Origin: Candidatus Aegiribacteria sp.
GTDB taxonomy: Bacteria; Fermentibacterota; Fermentibacteria; Fermentibacterales; JCC-6
Assembly (NCBI GenBank): GCA_030620995.1
Contig: JAUXIK010000019.1
Location: forward strand, 1 to 46,171
Length of the DNA: 46,171 nt
Reading direction: 5' to 3'
Below the pieces are notes generated by a model. The model did not search any database and had not been told where the DNA came from. It saw nothing but the letters and a program-made list of their open reading frames with translations. Shown here piece by piece: positions 26,069 to 33,779 of the stretch; the first letter of the stretch is position 1, and each line of letters starts with the position of its first letter. Both the position numbers and the translations under genes were made by a program.

Positions 26069-26499
26069 CAGATACTACTGAAAAGCCCGAAGCGATACTT
26101 GAATGGATTTCCCATCCTGCCGGCGAGCGCCCCCGGGCAACGGTAGCATACGTCTCGATCATTCTCCTCTCCGGTTTACTGGCAGCTGTGGTCATGGGGA
26201 ATAATCTCTGGTGGGGACTTGTGTTTGCTTTCGTACTGTTCCTCTCAGGGTGGACATATTTCCTTCCTATCAGATTCAGGATGGGCTATGAGGGTGTAAG
26301 CAAGAAATCCCTCCTTGGTACGGAACGCAAGACCTGGAAGCAGATCAGGAGTATAGTTCCTGATAAATACGGTGTTCTTCTGAGCCCATTCCCACAGCCA
26401 ACCAGGCTTGCGAAATTCAGGGGAATGTCAGTGCAGTTTTCAGGAAACAGAAAGGAAGTCCTTGAATACATCAGGACACATACCACCGGGCAGCCATGA
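26065..26499 (+). CDS. Two-TM membrane protein with PH-like cytoplasmic domain, unknown
   Basis: The GTG at 26065 overlaps the gcvPB stop (GTGACA). The 144-aa protein has two adjacent transmembrane helices (VAYVSIILLSGLLAAVV; WGLVFAFVLFLSGWTYF) and a C-terminal beta-rich part (YEGVSKKSLLGTERKTWKQIRSI ... FSGNRKEVLEYIRTHT). That pattern resembles bacterial PH-like domains, where a hairpin, the W-x-x-I strand and a final helix recur. It is the first gene of the cluster that includes the GlmL-like ATPase. Function unknown. Confidence 0.7.
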   Translation: MTDTTEKPEAILEWISHPAGERPRATVAYVSIILLSGLLAAVVMGNNLWWGLVFAFVLFLSGWTYFLPIRFRMGYEGVSKKSLLGTERKTWKQIRSIVPDKYGVLLSPFPQPTRLAKFRGMSVQFSGNRKEVLEYIRTHTTGQP

Positions 26500-26890
26500 T
26501 CTAATTGATCTGGAGGGCACCGAGGATTACTCGGAACTCATGGAGAATATTGCAAAGGGTATCGTGCAGAGGCAGTTAACGGTACCGGCAATAATATTCC
26601 TGGAATCGATAAAACCTTTGTCGTTTCTGGGGAATCAGATGCTTATATTCGCTAATCCGGTTATTTCACTTGTAGTTCAATCCGGGAATTACTACAAGTT
26701 CATCCGGATGATAGAAAACAGAGAAAACATAGAGAAGCTTACGATTATGATTGAAGAAGAAAATGCTCGTGACATTCAGAGCCGCAGGGATCTGAAGGAG
26801 ACTCGCCGGAAGGAAAAACGGAGAAGAAAGACCTTCTGGAGCCGGCTCATACGCAGGAGCAGGGATATTAATAAAGAAGAAGGAGGTTAA
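26462..26890 (+). CDS. Small conserved protein with basic C-terminal tail, unknown
   Basis: The body (EDYSELMENIAKGIVQRQLTVPA, IIFLESIKPLSFLGNQMLIFANPV, FIRMIENRENIEKLTIMIEEEN) follows a pattern I associate with small conserved hypothetical proteins of many Gram-negative phyla (a PAIxFLExxKPLxFxGxQ core followed by LLEDRENVExL). After residue ~100 comes a strongly basic tail (RRKEKRRRKTFWSRLIRRS), which could bind membrane or nucleic acid. The start is uncertain. TTG 26462 (AAAGGAAG three bases upstream) keeps the conserved N-terminal helix; ATG 26540 would cut it. It overlaps the upstream gene by 38 nt and ends TAATGG, overlapping the next ATG by one base. Confidence 0.65.
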   Translation: MNTSGHIPPGSHDLIDLEGTEDYSELMENIAKGIVQRQLTVPAIIFLESIKPLSFLGNQMLIFANPVISLVVQSGNYYKFIRMIENRENIEKLTIMIEEENARDIQSRRDLKETRRKEKRRRKTFWSRLIRRSRDINKEEGG

Positions 26891-28767
26891 TGGCGGTGGC
26901 CGATAAAGAAATTACCAGAATTATGGCGACGGACTGCGGCAGTACCACTACAAAAGCTATTCTCATCGAAAAAAGGGATGGTGAGTATCGTCTCATCCGA
27001 AGAGGAGAGGCCCCAACCACTGTCGAGGCTCCCGCTGAGGATGTAACCAAAGGAGTGCTTAACGCGGTAGGTGAAATCGAAGATCTCGAAGGACGTAAAT
27101 TCCTGAAGGCTGACGGAAGTACTGTTCAGGTGTCTCCCGACAGCCCTGACGGAGTGGATATCTATATGTCCACTTCTTCCGCCGGAGGCGGTCTTCAGAT
27201 GACTGTAGCCGGAGTTGTCAAATCAATGACCGGTGAAAGCGCCCAGCGCGCAGCACTCGGTGCCGGTGCCATCGTCATGGATGTCGTTGCGTCCAACGAC
27301 GGCAGGCTCGCACATGAGAAAGTTGCGGACATCAGGCGATTGAGGCCCGATATGATCCTCCTCTCCGGAGGTATCGACGGCGGTACGATCGATCATGTAG
27401 TTGAACTTGCGGAAATTATTAAAGCTGCGGATCCCAAACCCAGATTTGGCGTAGGCTATAAGCTTCCCGTCATATATGCCGGTAATAAGGATGCTGCCGG
27501 AGAAGTCGCAAAAGAACTGGGAGATAAGGTTGAATTGAAGATAGTGGACAATCTTCGACCTGTTCTCGAGAGGGAAAATCTCACTCCTGCAAGGGATATA
27601 ATTCATGAACTGTTCATGGAGCATGTCATGGCTCAGGCTCCGGGTTATCCAAGGCTGATGAAGTGGGCAGGGCATTACGTTGACGATAAATGGAAGCAGG
27701 TTCCCGTCATGCCCACTCCGGGCGCTGTGGGGAAACTGATCGAGATTGTGGCGAAGCAAGAGAATATCGAAGTGATGGGTGTTGATATAGGCGGGGCGAC
27801 AACTGATGTCTTCAGCGTTTTCCATAGTGGAGAAGAGACTGTTTTCAACCGAACCGTATCCGCGAATCTGGGTCTTAGTTACAGTGTATCCAATGTTCTT
27901 GCAAGTGCCGGGTTTGATAATGTCATGCGCTGGGTTCCTTTCCATATGGATGAGGCGGATCTAAGAAACAGGATCAGAAACAAGATGATCCGTCCAACGA
28001 CCATTCCGCAAATGCTTAAAGAGCTTATTGTTGAACAGGCGATTGCGAGAGAGGCTCTCAGGCTTGCTCTCGTACAGCATAAGGAACTGGCTACCGGTCT
28101 GAAGGGTGTCGCCCAGGAGAGAACGATCGGCGATGCTTTCGAGCAGACACAGACCGGTGCAACTCTGGTAAATATGATGAATCTTGATCTGCTGATCGGA
28201 TCAGGAGGAGTTCTCTCTCACGCACCGAGGAGAAGCCAGGCCGCTCTCATGGTCATAGATGCCTTCCTCCCCGAGGGAGTGACGATGCTGGCGGTGGACT
28301 CGATTTTCATGATGCCTCAGCTCGGAGTGCTTTCAGAAGTACTGCCGCAGGCTGCCACAGAGGTATTCGATAAAGACTGCCTGATACGACTCGGATCCTG
28401 TGTGGCTCCTTCCGGACAGCTGAAAAAAACGGACGTTCTCGCCGATGTCAGTTTGAAAATGCCTGACGGATCATCAGAGGAACTTCAGATAGAGCGTGGA
28501 AAAATGTTCGTTCTCCCCCTTGGAGTCGGAGAGAAAGTTCAAGCTGTGATCAAACCTGCGAAGAATCTTGATGTCGGTTCCGGTCCCGGTGTCGAATGGA
28601 TCGGCGAACTCGAAGGCGGTGTTGTCGGTCTGGTATTTGACGGAAGAGGAAGACAGCCTTTCAATCTTCCCGAGGATGATTCAACGAGAATCGCAAAACT
28701 TCAGGAGTGGGCAAAGGCGCTTGATATATATCCGGACAGATTTCTGAATCTGGAGGGGAGCGAATAA
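26890..28767 (+). CDS. GlmL/MutL-family actin-fold ATPase
   Basis: The 625-aa protein belongs to the family of MutL from clostridial glutamate mutase operons (GlmL; ASKHA fold). Two phosphate loops are visible: MATDCGSTTTKAILIE at the N-terminus and MGVDIGGATTDVFSVF near residue ~296. Family-typical EAPTTVEAPAEDVTKGV, SSAGGGLQM, LLSGGIDGG and a GSGGVLSHAPRR segment are also present. The classic role is thought to be reactivation or assembly of B12-dependent mutases, but no mutase gene is near; the neighbours are a KOW/barrel-sandwich protein and membrane proteins. This suggests a different client complex. AGGAGG precedes the ATG, and the gene ends one base into the next start (TAATGG). Confidence 0.85.
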   Translation: MAVADKEITRIMATDCGSTTTKAILIEKRDGEYRLIRRGEAPTTVEAPAEDVTKGVLNAVGEIEDLEGRKFLKADGSTVQVSPDSPDGVDIYMSTSSAGGGLQMTVAGVVKSMTGESAQRAALGAGAIVMDVVASNDGRLAHEKVADIRRLRPDMILLSGGIDGGTIDHVVELAEIIKAADPKPRFGVGYKLPVIYAGNKDAAGEVAKELGDKVELKIVDNLRPVLERENLTPARDIIHELFMEHVMAQAPGYPRLMKWAGHYVDDKWKQVPVMPTPGAVGKLIEIVAKQENIEVMGVDIGGATTDVFSVFHSGEETVFNRTVSANLGLSYSVSNVLASAGFDNVMRWVPFHMDEADLRNRIRNKMIRPTTIPQMLKELIVEQAIAREALRLALVQHKELATGLKGVAQERTIGDAFEQTQTGATLVNMMNLDLLIGSGGVLSHAPRRSQAALMVIDAFLPEGVTMLAVDSIFMMPQLGVLSEVLPQAATEVFDKDCLIRLGSCVAPSGQLKKTDVLADVSLKMPDGSSEELQIERGKMFVLPLGVGEKVQAVIKPAKNLDVGSGPGVEWIGELEGGVVGLVFDGRGRQPFNLPEDDSTRIAKLQEWAKALDIYPDRFLNLEGSE

Positions 28768-29888
28768 TGGCTTTTGCATATACACCTGGATTGAGAGTCG
28801 CGAGTGTTACTGAAGTCCGGAAAGAGAGAAGACTGCCCCTTGCCGGAGAAACTCTGGTTAATGTCGGCGATTCGGTATCCGCGGAAACCGTTGTCGCCCG
28901 GACGGAGCTTCCAGGTAATGTCAAGATGATAAACATCGCGAACATCATGGGGATGCCGCCGGGAGATATCCCTGAGCTTCTCTTCAAGAAGGAGGGCGAC
29001 CCGCTTGAGGAAAACGAACCGGTAGGTCAGACAAAAGGCTTATTCGGTCTTTTCAAGAACACTGTAAGGTCACCTATAAAAGGTACATTTGAAAGCTATA
29101 ACAATATAACCGGTCAGGCTGTTCTTCGTGAGCCTCCCATCCCTGTGGAGATCGATGCTTATATAAAGGGAACGGTTGCTGAAATACTTGAAAACGAGGG
29201 CGTTATCATCGAGGCCACCGCGACGTTCGTTCAGGGTATTTTCGGGATAGGCGGCGAAACCCGCGGGGAGCTCAAGGTTTGTGTGGATAGTCCGGATCAG
29301 GAACTCACAGGAGACCTTATTGATGAATCATGCAGAGGCAGGATTCTTCTTGGCGGTTCTTTTGTCTCATACGAAACCCTTAAAAAGGCTATCGCCATCG
29401 GAGTCAATGCGATAATAGTGGGCGGTTTTGATGATAAGGATCTTAAGAAATTTCTCGGATATGATCTTGGTGTTGCCATAACCGGACACGAGAAGAAAGG
29501 CATAACGCTTATCCTTACAGAAGGTTTCGGAAGGATGACCATGGCTCATGGCACTTTTGATCTTCTCCGCTCTCGAGAGGGTATGCTTACCAGCGTAAAC
29601 GGCGCTACTCAGATAAGGGCGGGTGTCATGCGTCCTGAACTGGTTATCCCCGTTGATGAAGCGCTCAGTGCCATCGGTTCGGATAAGCAGGCCGGCGCCA
29701 TGGATATCGGATCCCCGATACGCTGTATTCGCGCACCTTACTTCGGAAAACTGGGTAGAGTGGCAGCGCTCCCCGCGGAGCTTCAGGTGCTTGATTCTGA
29801 AGCTCTTGTAAGAGTGCTGGAAGTTGAATTCGAAAATGGAGAAACCGCTACAGTTCCACGAGCGAATGTGGAGCTGATTGAGGAATAG
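28767..29888 (+). CDS. Barrel-sandwich and KOW-domain protein, partner of GlmL-like ATPase
   Basis: The 373-aa, apparently cytoplasmic protein has no signal peptide. Residues ~20-60 (RRLPLAGETLVNVGDSVSAE, VVARTELPGNV) and ~90-135 (VRSPIKGTFESYNNITGQ, VEIDAYIKGTVAEILENEGV) look like barrel-sandwich hybrid (lipoyl/RnfC-like) segments, but no lipoyl or biotinyl lysine motif is seen. The middle (GRILLGGSFVSYETLKKAIAIGVNAIIVGGF) is Rossmann-like. The last ~60 residues (GSPIRCIRAPYFGKLGRVAAL ... VLEVEFENGETATVPRANVELIE) form a KOW-type beta-barrel. The combination is one I cannot name. Translation is coupled to the ATPase by a 1-nt overlap. Confidence 0.75.
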   Translation: MAFAYTPGLRVASVTEVRKERRLPLAGETLVNVGDSVSAETVVARTELPGNVKMINIANIMGMPPGDIPELLFKKEGDPLEENEPVGQTKGLFGLFKNTVRSPIKGTFESYNNITGQAVLREPPIPVEIDAYIKGTVAEILENEGVIIEATATFVQGIFGIGGETRGELKVCVDSPDQELTGDLIDESCRGRILLGGSFVSYETLKKAIAIGVNAIIVGGFDDKDLKKFLGYDLGVAITGHEKKGITLILTEGFGRMTMAHGTFDLLRSREGMLTSVNGATQIRAGVMRPELVIPVDEALSAIGSDKQAGAMDIGSPIRCIRAPYFGKLGRVAALPAELQVLDSEALVRVLEVEFENGETATVPRANVELIEE

Positions 29889-29925
29889 AATATTGCAAAG
29901 TGATTGTGATTTATTTTGAAAAGAA

Positions 29926-29951
29926 GATGCCTCTGGTTTTCCAGGGGCATC
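29926..29951 (+). terminator. Strong hairpin between the KOW gene and the membrane-gene run
   Basis: GATGCCTCTGG (29926-29936) pairs with CCAGGGGCATC (29941-29951): an 11-bp stem with one G-T pair and a TTTT loop. The run of T after it is weak (ATCTTT), so it may be a partial terminator, an attenuator or an RNA-processing site rather than a full stop. Confidence 0.5.
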
Positions 29952-29974
29952 ATCTTTAACTGGAAGGAGGGAAC

Positions 29975-31180
29975 ATGAGAAACCTTTCGGCCGTTATTGC
30001 GGTTCTGCTGGTATCTCTGGCAGGGCTTGCTCTGGCCGATAATACAGACCCGCCCGAAAGCGTCGTGACTGAAGCAGCTTTGGAATTGGAAGTGTGCAGG
30101 GCTATTGATCTGCAGGCATCCGATATTCCCAATGATGAAGGCGGTAAGGTTAAACTGAGCTGGATCATGGAAAGCGAAGGAATCAGGCCGGATTCTCTTG
30201 GAATAATGAGGAGAGATCCCGCCGGTTCAGATGAGCTGATCACGACTCTGACTGGAAATTTCACGGATTATACCGATGATTCAGCCAGGAACGGCACTAC
30301 TTACACTTACTGGATACTTTCCTTCCGCGGAGGAGCTGCTGAAGCCTGTTCCGATGAGGTGCAGGCAGTTTCATCCGCCCAGTGGTTCTATTCCGGACGC
30401 GTTGGAATGCTTATTATCCTTTCTTTGATAATGGCAGTCATAGTTTACTATATCGAAAGCGGAAAACGGGGAAAAGAACTCTACATTCGCGAAATAGCAG
30501 GACTGGCGGCGGTTGATGATGCTGTAGGCAGGGCAACCGAAATGGGTAAACCTGTTCTATACATACCCGGCATAATGGATATGGATAATATCCAGACGAT
30601 CGCAAGCATAGTCATTCTCGGAAGAGTCGCGAGAAAAACCGCCGAGTATGGATCTCCATTGCTTGTTCCAACAAGTAGAAGCGTTGTCATGAGTGTCGCG
30701 CAGGAAGTGGTCAAGGAAGGGTATCTTCAGGCAGGAAGATCGGACGCCTTTAATAAGGAAAACATACAGTACCTTACGGATGACCAGTTCGGATACGCAG
30801 CAGGTGTGGACGGGATCATGGTCAGAGAGAAACCGGCTGCGATATTTCTACTGGGTTGTTTCTACGCGGAAAGCCTAATCCTTGCGGAAACGGGAAGAAG
30901 CGTGGGAGCCATACAGATAGCCGGAACCGCCATGCCCAGCCAGATACCATTCTTCGTAGCGGCATGCGATTATACTCTGATCGGCGAGGAGCTGTTCGCG
31001 GCAAGCGCCTATCTTTCGCGTGAGCCAAAGCTGCTTGGCAGCCTCAAGGGGCAGGACGCGGGCAAGCTTTTTTTCGTCATTCTTATCGTAGCCGGTGTCA
31101 TAGCCGCGTCCATAGGAGACTTCTGGTCTCCAATGAAGAGTGTTGCCGAGTTTCTCCGCAAACTCGTAACCGTGAATTAG
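29975..31180 (+). CDS. Membrane protein with periplasmic Fn3-like domain and cytoplasmic domain (DUF6754-like)
   Basis: The 401-aa protein has a signal peptide (MRNLSAVIAVLLVSLAGLALA), a periplasmic beta-sandwich (VKLSWIMESEG ... TYTYWILSFRGG, fibronectin type III-like), a TM helix at ~143-161 (VGMLIILSLIMAVIVYYI), a ~200-residue cytoplasmic domain, and a final TM helix (LFFVILIVAGVIAASIGDFW). The cytoplasmic part has several small-residue-rich segments (DAVGRATEMGKPVLYIPG, TAEYGSPLLVPTSR, QIAGTAMPSQIPFFVAACDY). It matches my memory of the DUF6754 family, which has no known function. GAAGGAGGG precedes the ATG. It leads a run of four coupled membrane genes. Confidence 0.75.
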   Translation: MRNLSAVIAVLLVSLAGLALADNTDPPESVVTEAALELEVCRAIDLQASDIPNDEGGKVKLSWIMESEGIRPDSLGIMRRDPAGSDELITTLTGNFTDYTDDSARNGTTYTYWILSFRGGAAEACSDEVQAVSSAQWFYSGRVGMLIILSLIMAVIVYYIESGKRGKELYIREIAGLAAVDDAVGRATEMGKPVLYIPGIMDMDNIQTIASIVILGRVARKTAEYGSPLLVPTSRSVVMSVAQEVVKEGYLQAGRSDAFNKENIQYLTDDQFGYAAGVDGIMVREKPAAIFLLGCFYAESLILAETGRSVGAIQIAGTAMPSQIPFFVAACDYTLIGEELFAASAYLSREPKLLGSLKGQDAGKLFFVILIVAGVIAASIGDFWSPMKSVAEFLRKLVTVN

Positions 31181-31189
31181 GAGGCCGGC

Positions 31190-31813
31190 ATGAGACTCAT
31201 ATTACCGCTTTCGATAACCTTCGTTACAGGCATGATAATGGTTCTCCATTTCTTTGTTCCGCACCAGCCGATCAAGTTTCTGGGAGACAACCTCCAGGAA
31301 TGGTATATGATCGTTGCGTCAGCGGCTATTTTCCTCGGAGCGCTTAACCTCATGCACGTGCATTTCAGGAAGATCAAACTGAAGCTGAAGAACTGGAAAT
31401 ACAGCCCGGTAACCATTATCGGTTTTATGCTGATGTTCGTGACCGGTCTGATCTACGGCGTAACAGCAGCCAGACCTTTCGACTTCATGTTCATGAATAT
31501 GGTCGCTCCGATGGGCGCGACAATGTTCAGCCTGCTTGCTTTCTTTGTTGCTTCCGCCGCCTTCAGAGCGTTCCGCGCATCCAACTGGAGGGCAACTCTT
31601 CTTCTCACATCCGCGTTTATCGTAATGCTCGGACAGGTTCCGATCGGAGCCATGATCTGGGATAAGATTCCGCTTGCCAAAGTCTGGCTCATGAGCATTC
31701 CCAATACCGCAGGGCAGAGAGCTGTCATGATAGGAGCAGCAATGGGAGTCGTGTCCACTTCCCTCCGAATGATCTTCGGAATCGAGCGGAGTTATCTGGG
31801 AGGTACGGACTGA
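31190..31813 (+). CDS. Polytopic membrane protein, unknown
   Basis: The 207-aa protein has about five or six hydrophobic helices: LPLSITFVTGMIMVLHFF, WYMIVASAAIFLGALNLM, VTIIGFMLMFVTGLIYGV, MGATMFSLLAFFVASAAF, ATLLLTSAFIVMLGQVPIGA and a C-terminal AVMIGAAMGVVSTSLRMIFG. A basic loop (HVHFRKIKLKLKNWK) separates the second and third and probably faces the cytoplasm. I recognise no family. It starts 10 nt after the previous gene behind AGGAGGCCGGC and ends overlapping the next start (CTGATGG). Confidence 0.75.
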   Translation: MRLILPLSITFVTGMIMVLHFFVPHQPIKFLGDNLQEWYMIVASAAIFLGALNLMHVHFRKIKLKLKNWKYSPVTIIGFMLMFVTGLIYGVTAARPFDFMFMNMVAPMGATMFSLLAFFVASAAFRAFRASNWRATLLLTSAFIVMLGQVPIGAMIWDKIPLAKVWLMSIPNTAGQRAVMIGAAMGVVSTSLRMIFGIERSYLGGTD

Positions 31814-32673
31814 TGGCCTCCATATTAGAAAAACTCGAAAAAATATTAGAAAAACTCGGAAATATGGACAGAAGGATAATCTTCATCCTTATCGCGCTGT
31901 CTGTAATTATTCCTCTTACACTAAATCTCATCTTCCCAAACCCAGTAGGGGCTGAGCCCAGCAGGGACATGTACGAATACGTCGATGCATTGCCTTCCGG
32001 TTCTGATGTTCTGCTGAGCTTCGATTATGATCCTTCAACCATGCCTGAACTGCAGCCTATGGCCATTGCTCTCGTGACCCATCTAATGAGAAAAGATATC
32101 AATGTGGTAGGTATGGCGCTCTGGCCGCAGGGAGCGAGCCTGGGGCAGGAAGTCATGTCCAGTGTAGCAGACAGTCTCGGAAAAGTACAGTACGAGGACT
32201 GGTGCAACCTTGGATACAAGACCGGCGGCGGGATCATGATAGTCCGCCTCGGTTCGAGCATGAACGCGGTATTCCCGACGGACAGGGATAACCTTTCGTG
32301 GGACGAGATCCCTATGCTTGAATACATATCCGATCTTACCAGTTTTGATCTCATCATTACGCTGTCAGCAGGCGATCCGGGTATACCGGCATGGGTCATG
32401 ATGGCAGGGGACAGATTCGGAGTGCCTGTTGGCGGCGGATGCACCGCTGTCAGTGCCCCGCAGTTCTACGCGTATCTGCAGACCGGTCAGATGGTCGGGA
32501 TGCTTGGCGGATTGAAGGGAGCTGCTGACTATGAAACTCTTGTGGGGATTCAGGACGGCCAGGCAGTTAAGGGAATGGCTCCCCAATCCATCGCGCATCT
32601 GGTGATAATGAGCTTCATCATAATAGGCAACCTGGCATACTTCACGCAGAAGAAGAAAGGAGGCAGAGGATGA
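31813..32673 (+). CDS. Bitopic membrane protein with ~220-residue soluble domain, unknown
   Basis: The 286-aa protein begins with a short amphipathic repeat (ILEKLEKILEKLGNM), then a TM helix (~23-41), a soluble domain of ~220 residues, and a C-terminal TM helix (HLVIMSFIIIGNLAYF) with a basic tail. The soluble part starts like a Rossmann or periplasmic fold (YVDALPSGSDVLLSFDYDPSTMPELQPMA) and contains GVPVGGGCTAVSAPQFYAYLQTGQMVGMLGGLKGAADYE. Its layout (TM - domain - TM) mirrors the upstream DUF6754-like protein. No family is recognised. It overlaps both neighbours by 1 and 4 nt. Confidence 0.75.
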   Translation: MASILEKLEKILEKLGNMDRRIIFILIALSVIIPLTLNLIFPNPVGAEPSRDMYEYVDALPSGSDVLLSFDYDPSTMPELQPMAIALVTHLMRKDINVVGMALWPQGASLGQEVMSSVADSLGKVQYEDWCNLGYKTGGGIMIVRLGSSMNAVFPTDRDNLSWDEIPMLEYISDLTSFDLIITLSAGDPGIPAWVMMAGDRFGVPVGGGCTAVSAPQFYAYLQTGQMVGMLGGLKGAADYETLVGIQDGQAVKGMAPQSIAHLVIMSFIIIGNLAYFTQKKKGGRG

Positions 32674-33323
32674 ACTGGGAAATACTCGGCATCTGGCTGG
32701 GAGCAATGCTGACTCTCTGCCTTTACAGCTTCCTTTATAGAGACAATCCGTTCTACAAGTTTGCCGAACATCTGTTCGTCGGCATGAGCGCGGGCTACTG
32801 GGTTATTTATACTATTGAGAATGTACTCAAGCCGAACTGGTGGCAGCAGATGTTTCCGGAGGACGGCGGATTCAACTGGGTATGGATAATTCCAGGAATA
32901 TTCGCGCTGTTCATGCTGGCAAGGATAATACCGAAGATAGCAGGGCTCTCACGTATGGCGCTCGGAATGATAATCGGAGCCGGAGCCGGAGTGAACATGG
33001 TAGGTTTCTTTCAGACAAACGCGATGGCACAGGTTAAAGGTACGATTATCTCGATCAGCTCCGGCGGAGCCTGGGATATTTTCAGCAGTATAGTCCTTGT
33101 CGTGGGCGTAGTTTCCGGTCTTGTCTACTTCTTCTTTTCAAAGGCGCATACCGGAATCGTGGGCAGAACCGCGAATGTGGGAATAACAATCCTGATGATA
33201 TCGTTCGGAGCGAGTTTCGGTTACACGATAATGGCAAGAATAAGCCTGCTCATCGGGCGGTGTCAGTTTTTGATGTTCGACTGGATTCCAACCATTCCGC
33301 GACTGCTGGGAATAGGAGGCTAA
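32670..33323 (+). CDS. Polytopic membrane protein, last gene of the cluster, unknown
   Basis: The 217-aa protein has about six hydrophobic segments, among them ILGIWLGAMLTLCLYSFLY, VWIIPGIFALFMLARIIP, MALGMIIGAGAGVNMVGFF, DIFSSIVLVVGVVSGLVYFFF and VGITILMISFGASFGYTIMA. Glycine-rich helices (IIGAGAGVNMVG) suggest tight helix packing or a pore-like subunit. No family is recognised. It overlaps the previous gene by ATGA. The REP-like repeats begin six bases after its stop and may end the transcript. Confidence 0.75.
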   Translation: MNWEILGIWLGAMLTLCLYSFLYRDNPFYKFAEHLFVGMSAGYWVIYTIENVLKPNWWQQMFPEDGGFNWVWIIPGIFALFMLARIIPKIAGLSRMALGMIIGAGAGVNMVGFFQTNAMAQVKGTIISISSGGAWDIFSSIVLVVGVVSGLVYFFFSKAHTGIVGRTANVGITILMISFGASFGYTIMARISLLIGRCQFLMFDWIPTIPRLLGIGG

Positions 33324-33329
33324 GCATAT

Positions 33330-33420
33330 GGGGACATGCACTCTCTGGTGCGTGTCCCCAAAAAACATGACGCTCCGGTGGGTGTCCCCCATAAACATGA
33401 CGCTCTGGTGTGTGTACGCG
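33330..33420 (+). repeat. Three ~30-bp REP-like repeat units, the first a strong hairpin
   Basis: ACATG(C/A)... units begin at 33334, 33365 and 33395, giving a 30-31-bp period, with shared cores CTCTCTGGTGCGTGTCCCC, CTCCGGTGGGTGTCCCC and CTCTGGTGTGTGTACGCG. The first unit folds as GGGGACATGCAC (33330-33341) against GGTGCGTGTCCCC (33347-33359). Later units lack the GGGG arm. This is the form of REP elements mobilised by RAYT transposases, and may also stop transcription from the cluster. Confidence 0.65.
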
Positions 33421-33559
33421 AAAATAGCAAAAACACATGCATATGTGATTCAATACGGGGAACTAAGATCATAGTTAAGTGTTTTTAGATATCGGGAGAA
33501 ACGAGATGAGAAGGTGCAGAATATCCGTACAGAACGAACAAATATCGTGAAAAAGCGTC

Positions 33560-33779
33560 TTGACTCAAGTTTTTGCCTACCTTATGTTCAATTCCAGCCA
33601 ATATTTTTTAAGGGAGGTATACTCTCAGGACTGTTCAGATGTGTTAACAAATGTATTAACGTTAATGGTTTGTGCGACTTCTGAAGAAGTAATAAGGGAG
33701 GTGTCGCGGGGCTTTCTTCAGAATCGAAAGTTATTTTTTTCGCAGCATGGGCTGCGAGTAGAAGAAAGGAGCTGCAGCG
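33560..33779 (+). promoter_or_regulatory. Promoter and long structured leader of the TonB-dependent receptor gene
   Basis: TTGACT (33560-33565) and TATGTT (33583-33588) are 17 bp apart. The ~185-nt leader that would follow contains two perfect palindromes, TGTTAACA (33642-33649) and TTAACGTTAA (33656-33665). It also has a 10-bp long-range stem (TTCTGAAGAA 33679-33688 with TTCTTCAGAA 33714-33723) and a small hairpin CGCAGC-ATGG-GCTGCG (33741-33756) just before the ribosome site. AAGGGAGGT occurs twice in the leader without a good start after it. An operator or attenuator is plausible. Bases 33421-33559, between the repeats and the promoter, hold nothing I recognise. Confidence 0.4.

Noticed and set aside
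33330..33420. CRISPR array
   Set aside because: Three decaying units have almost no spacer between them and form hairpins; no cas genes are near.
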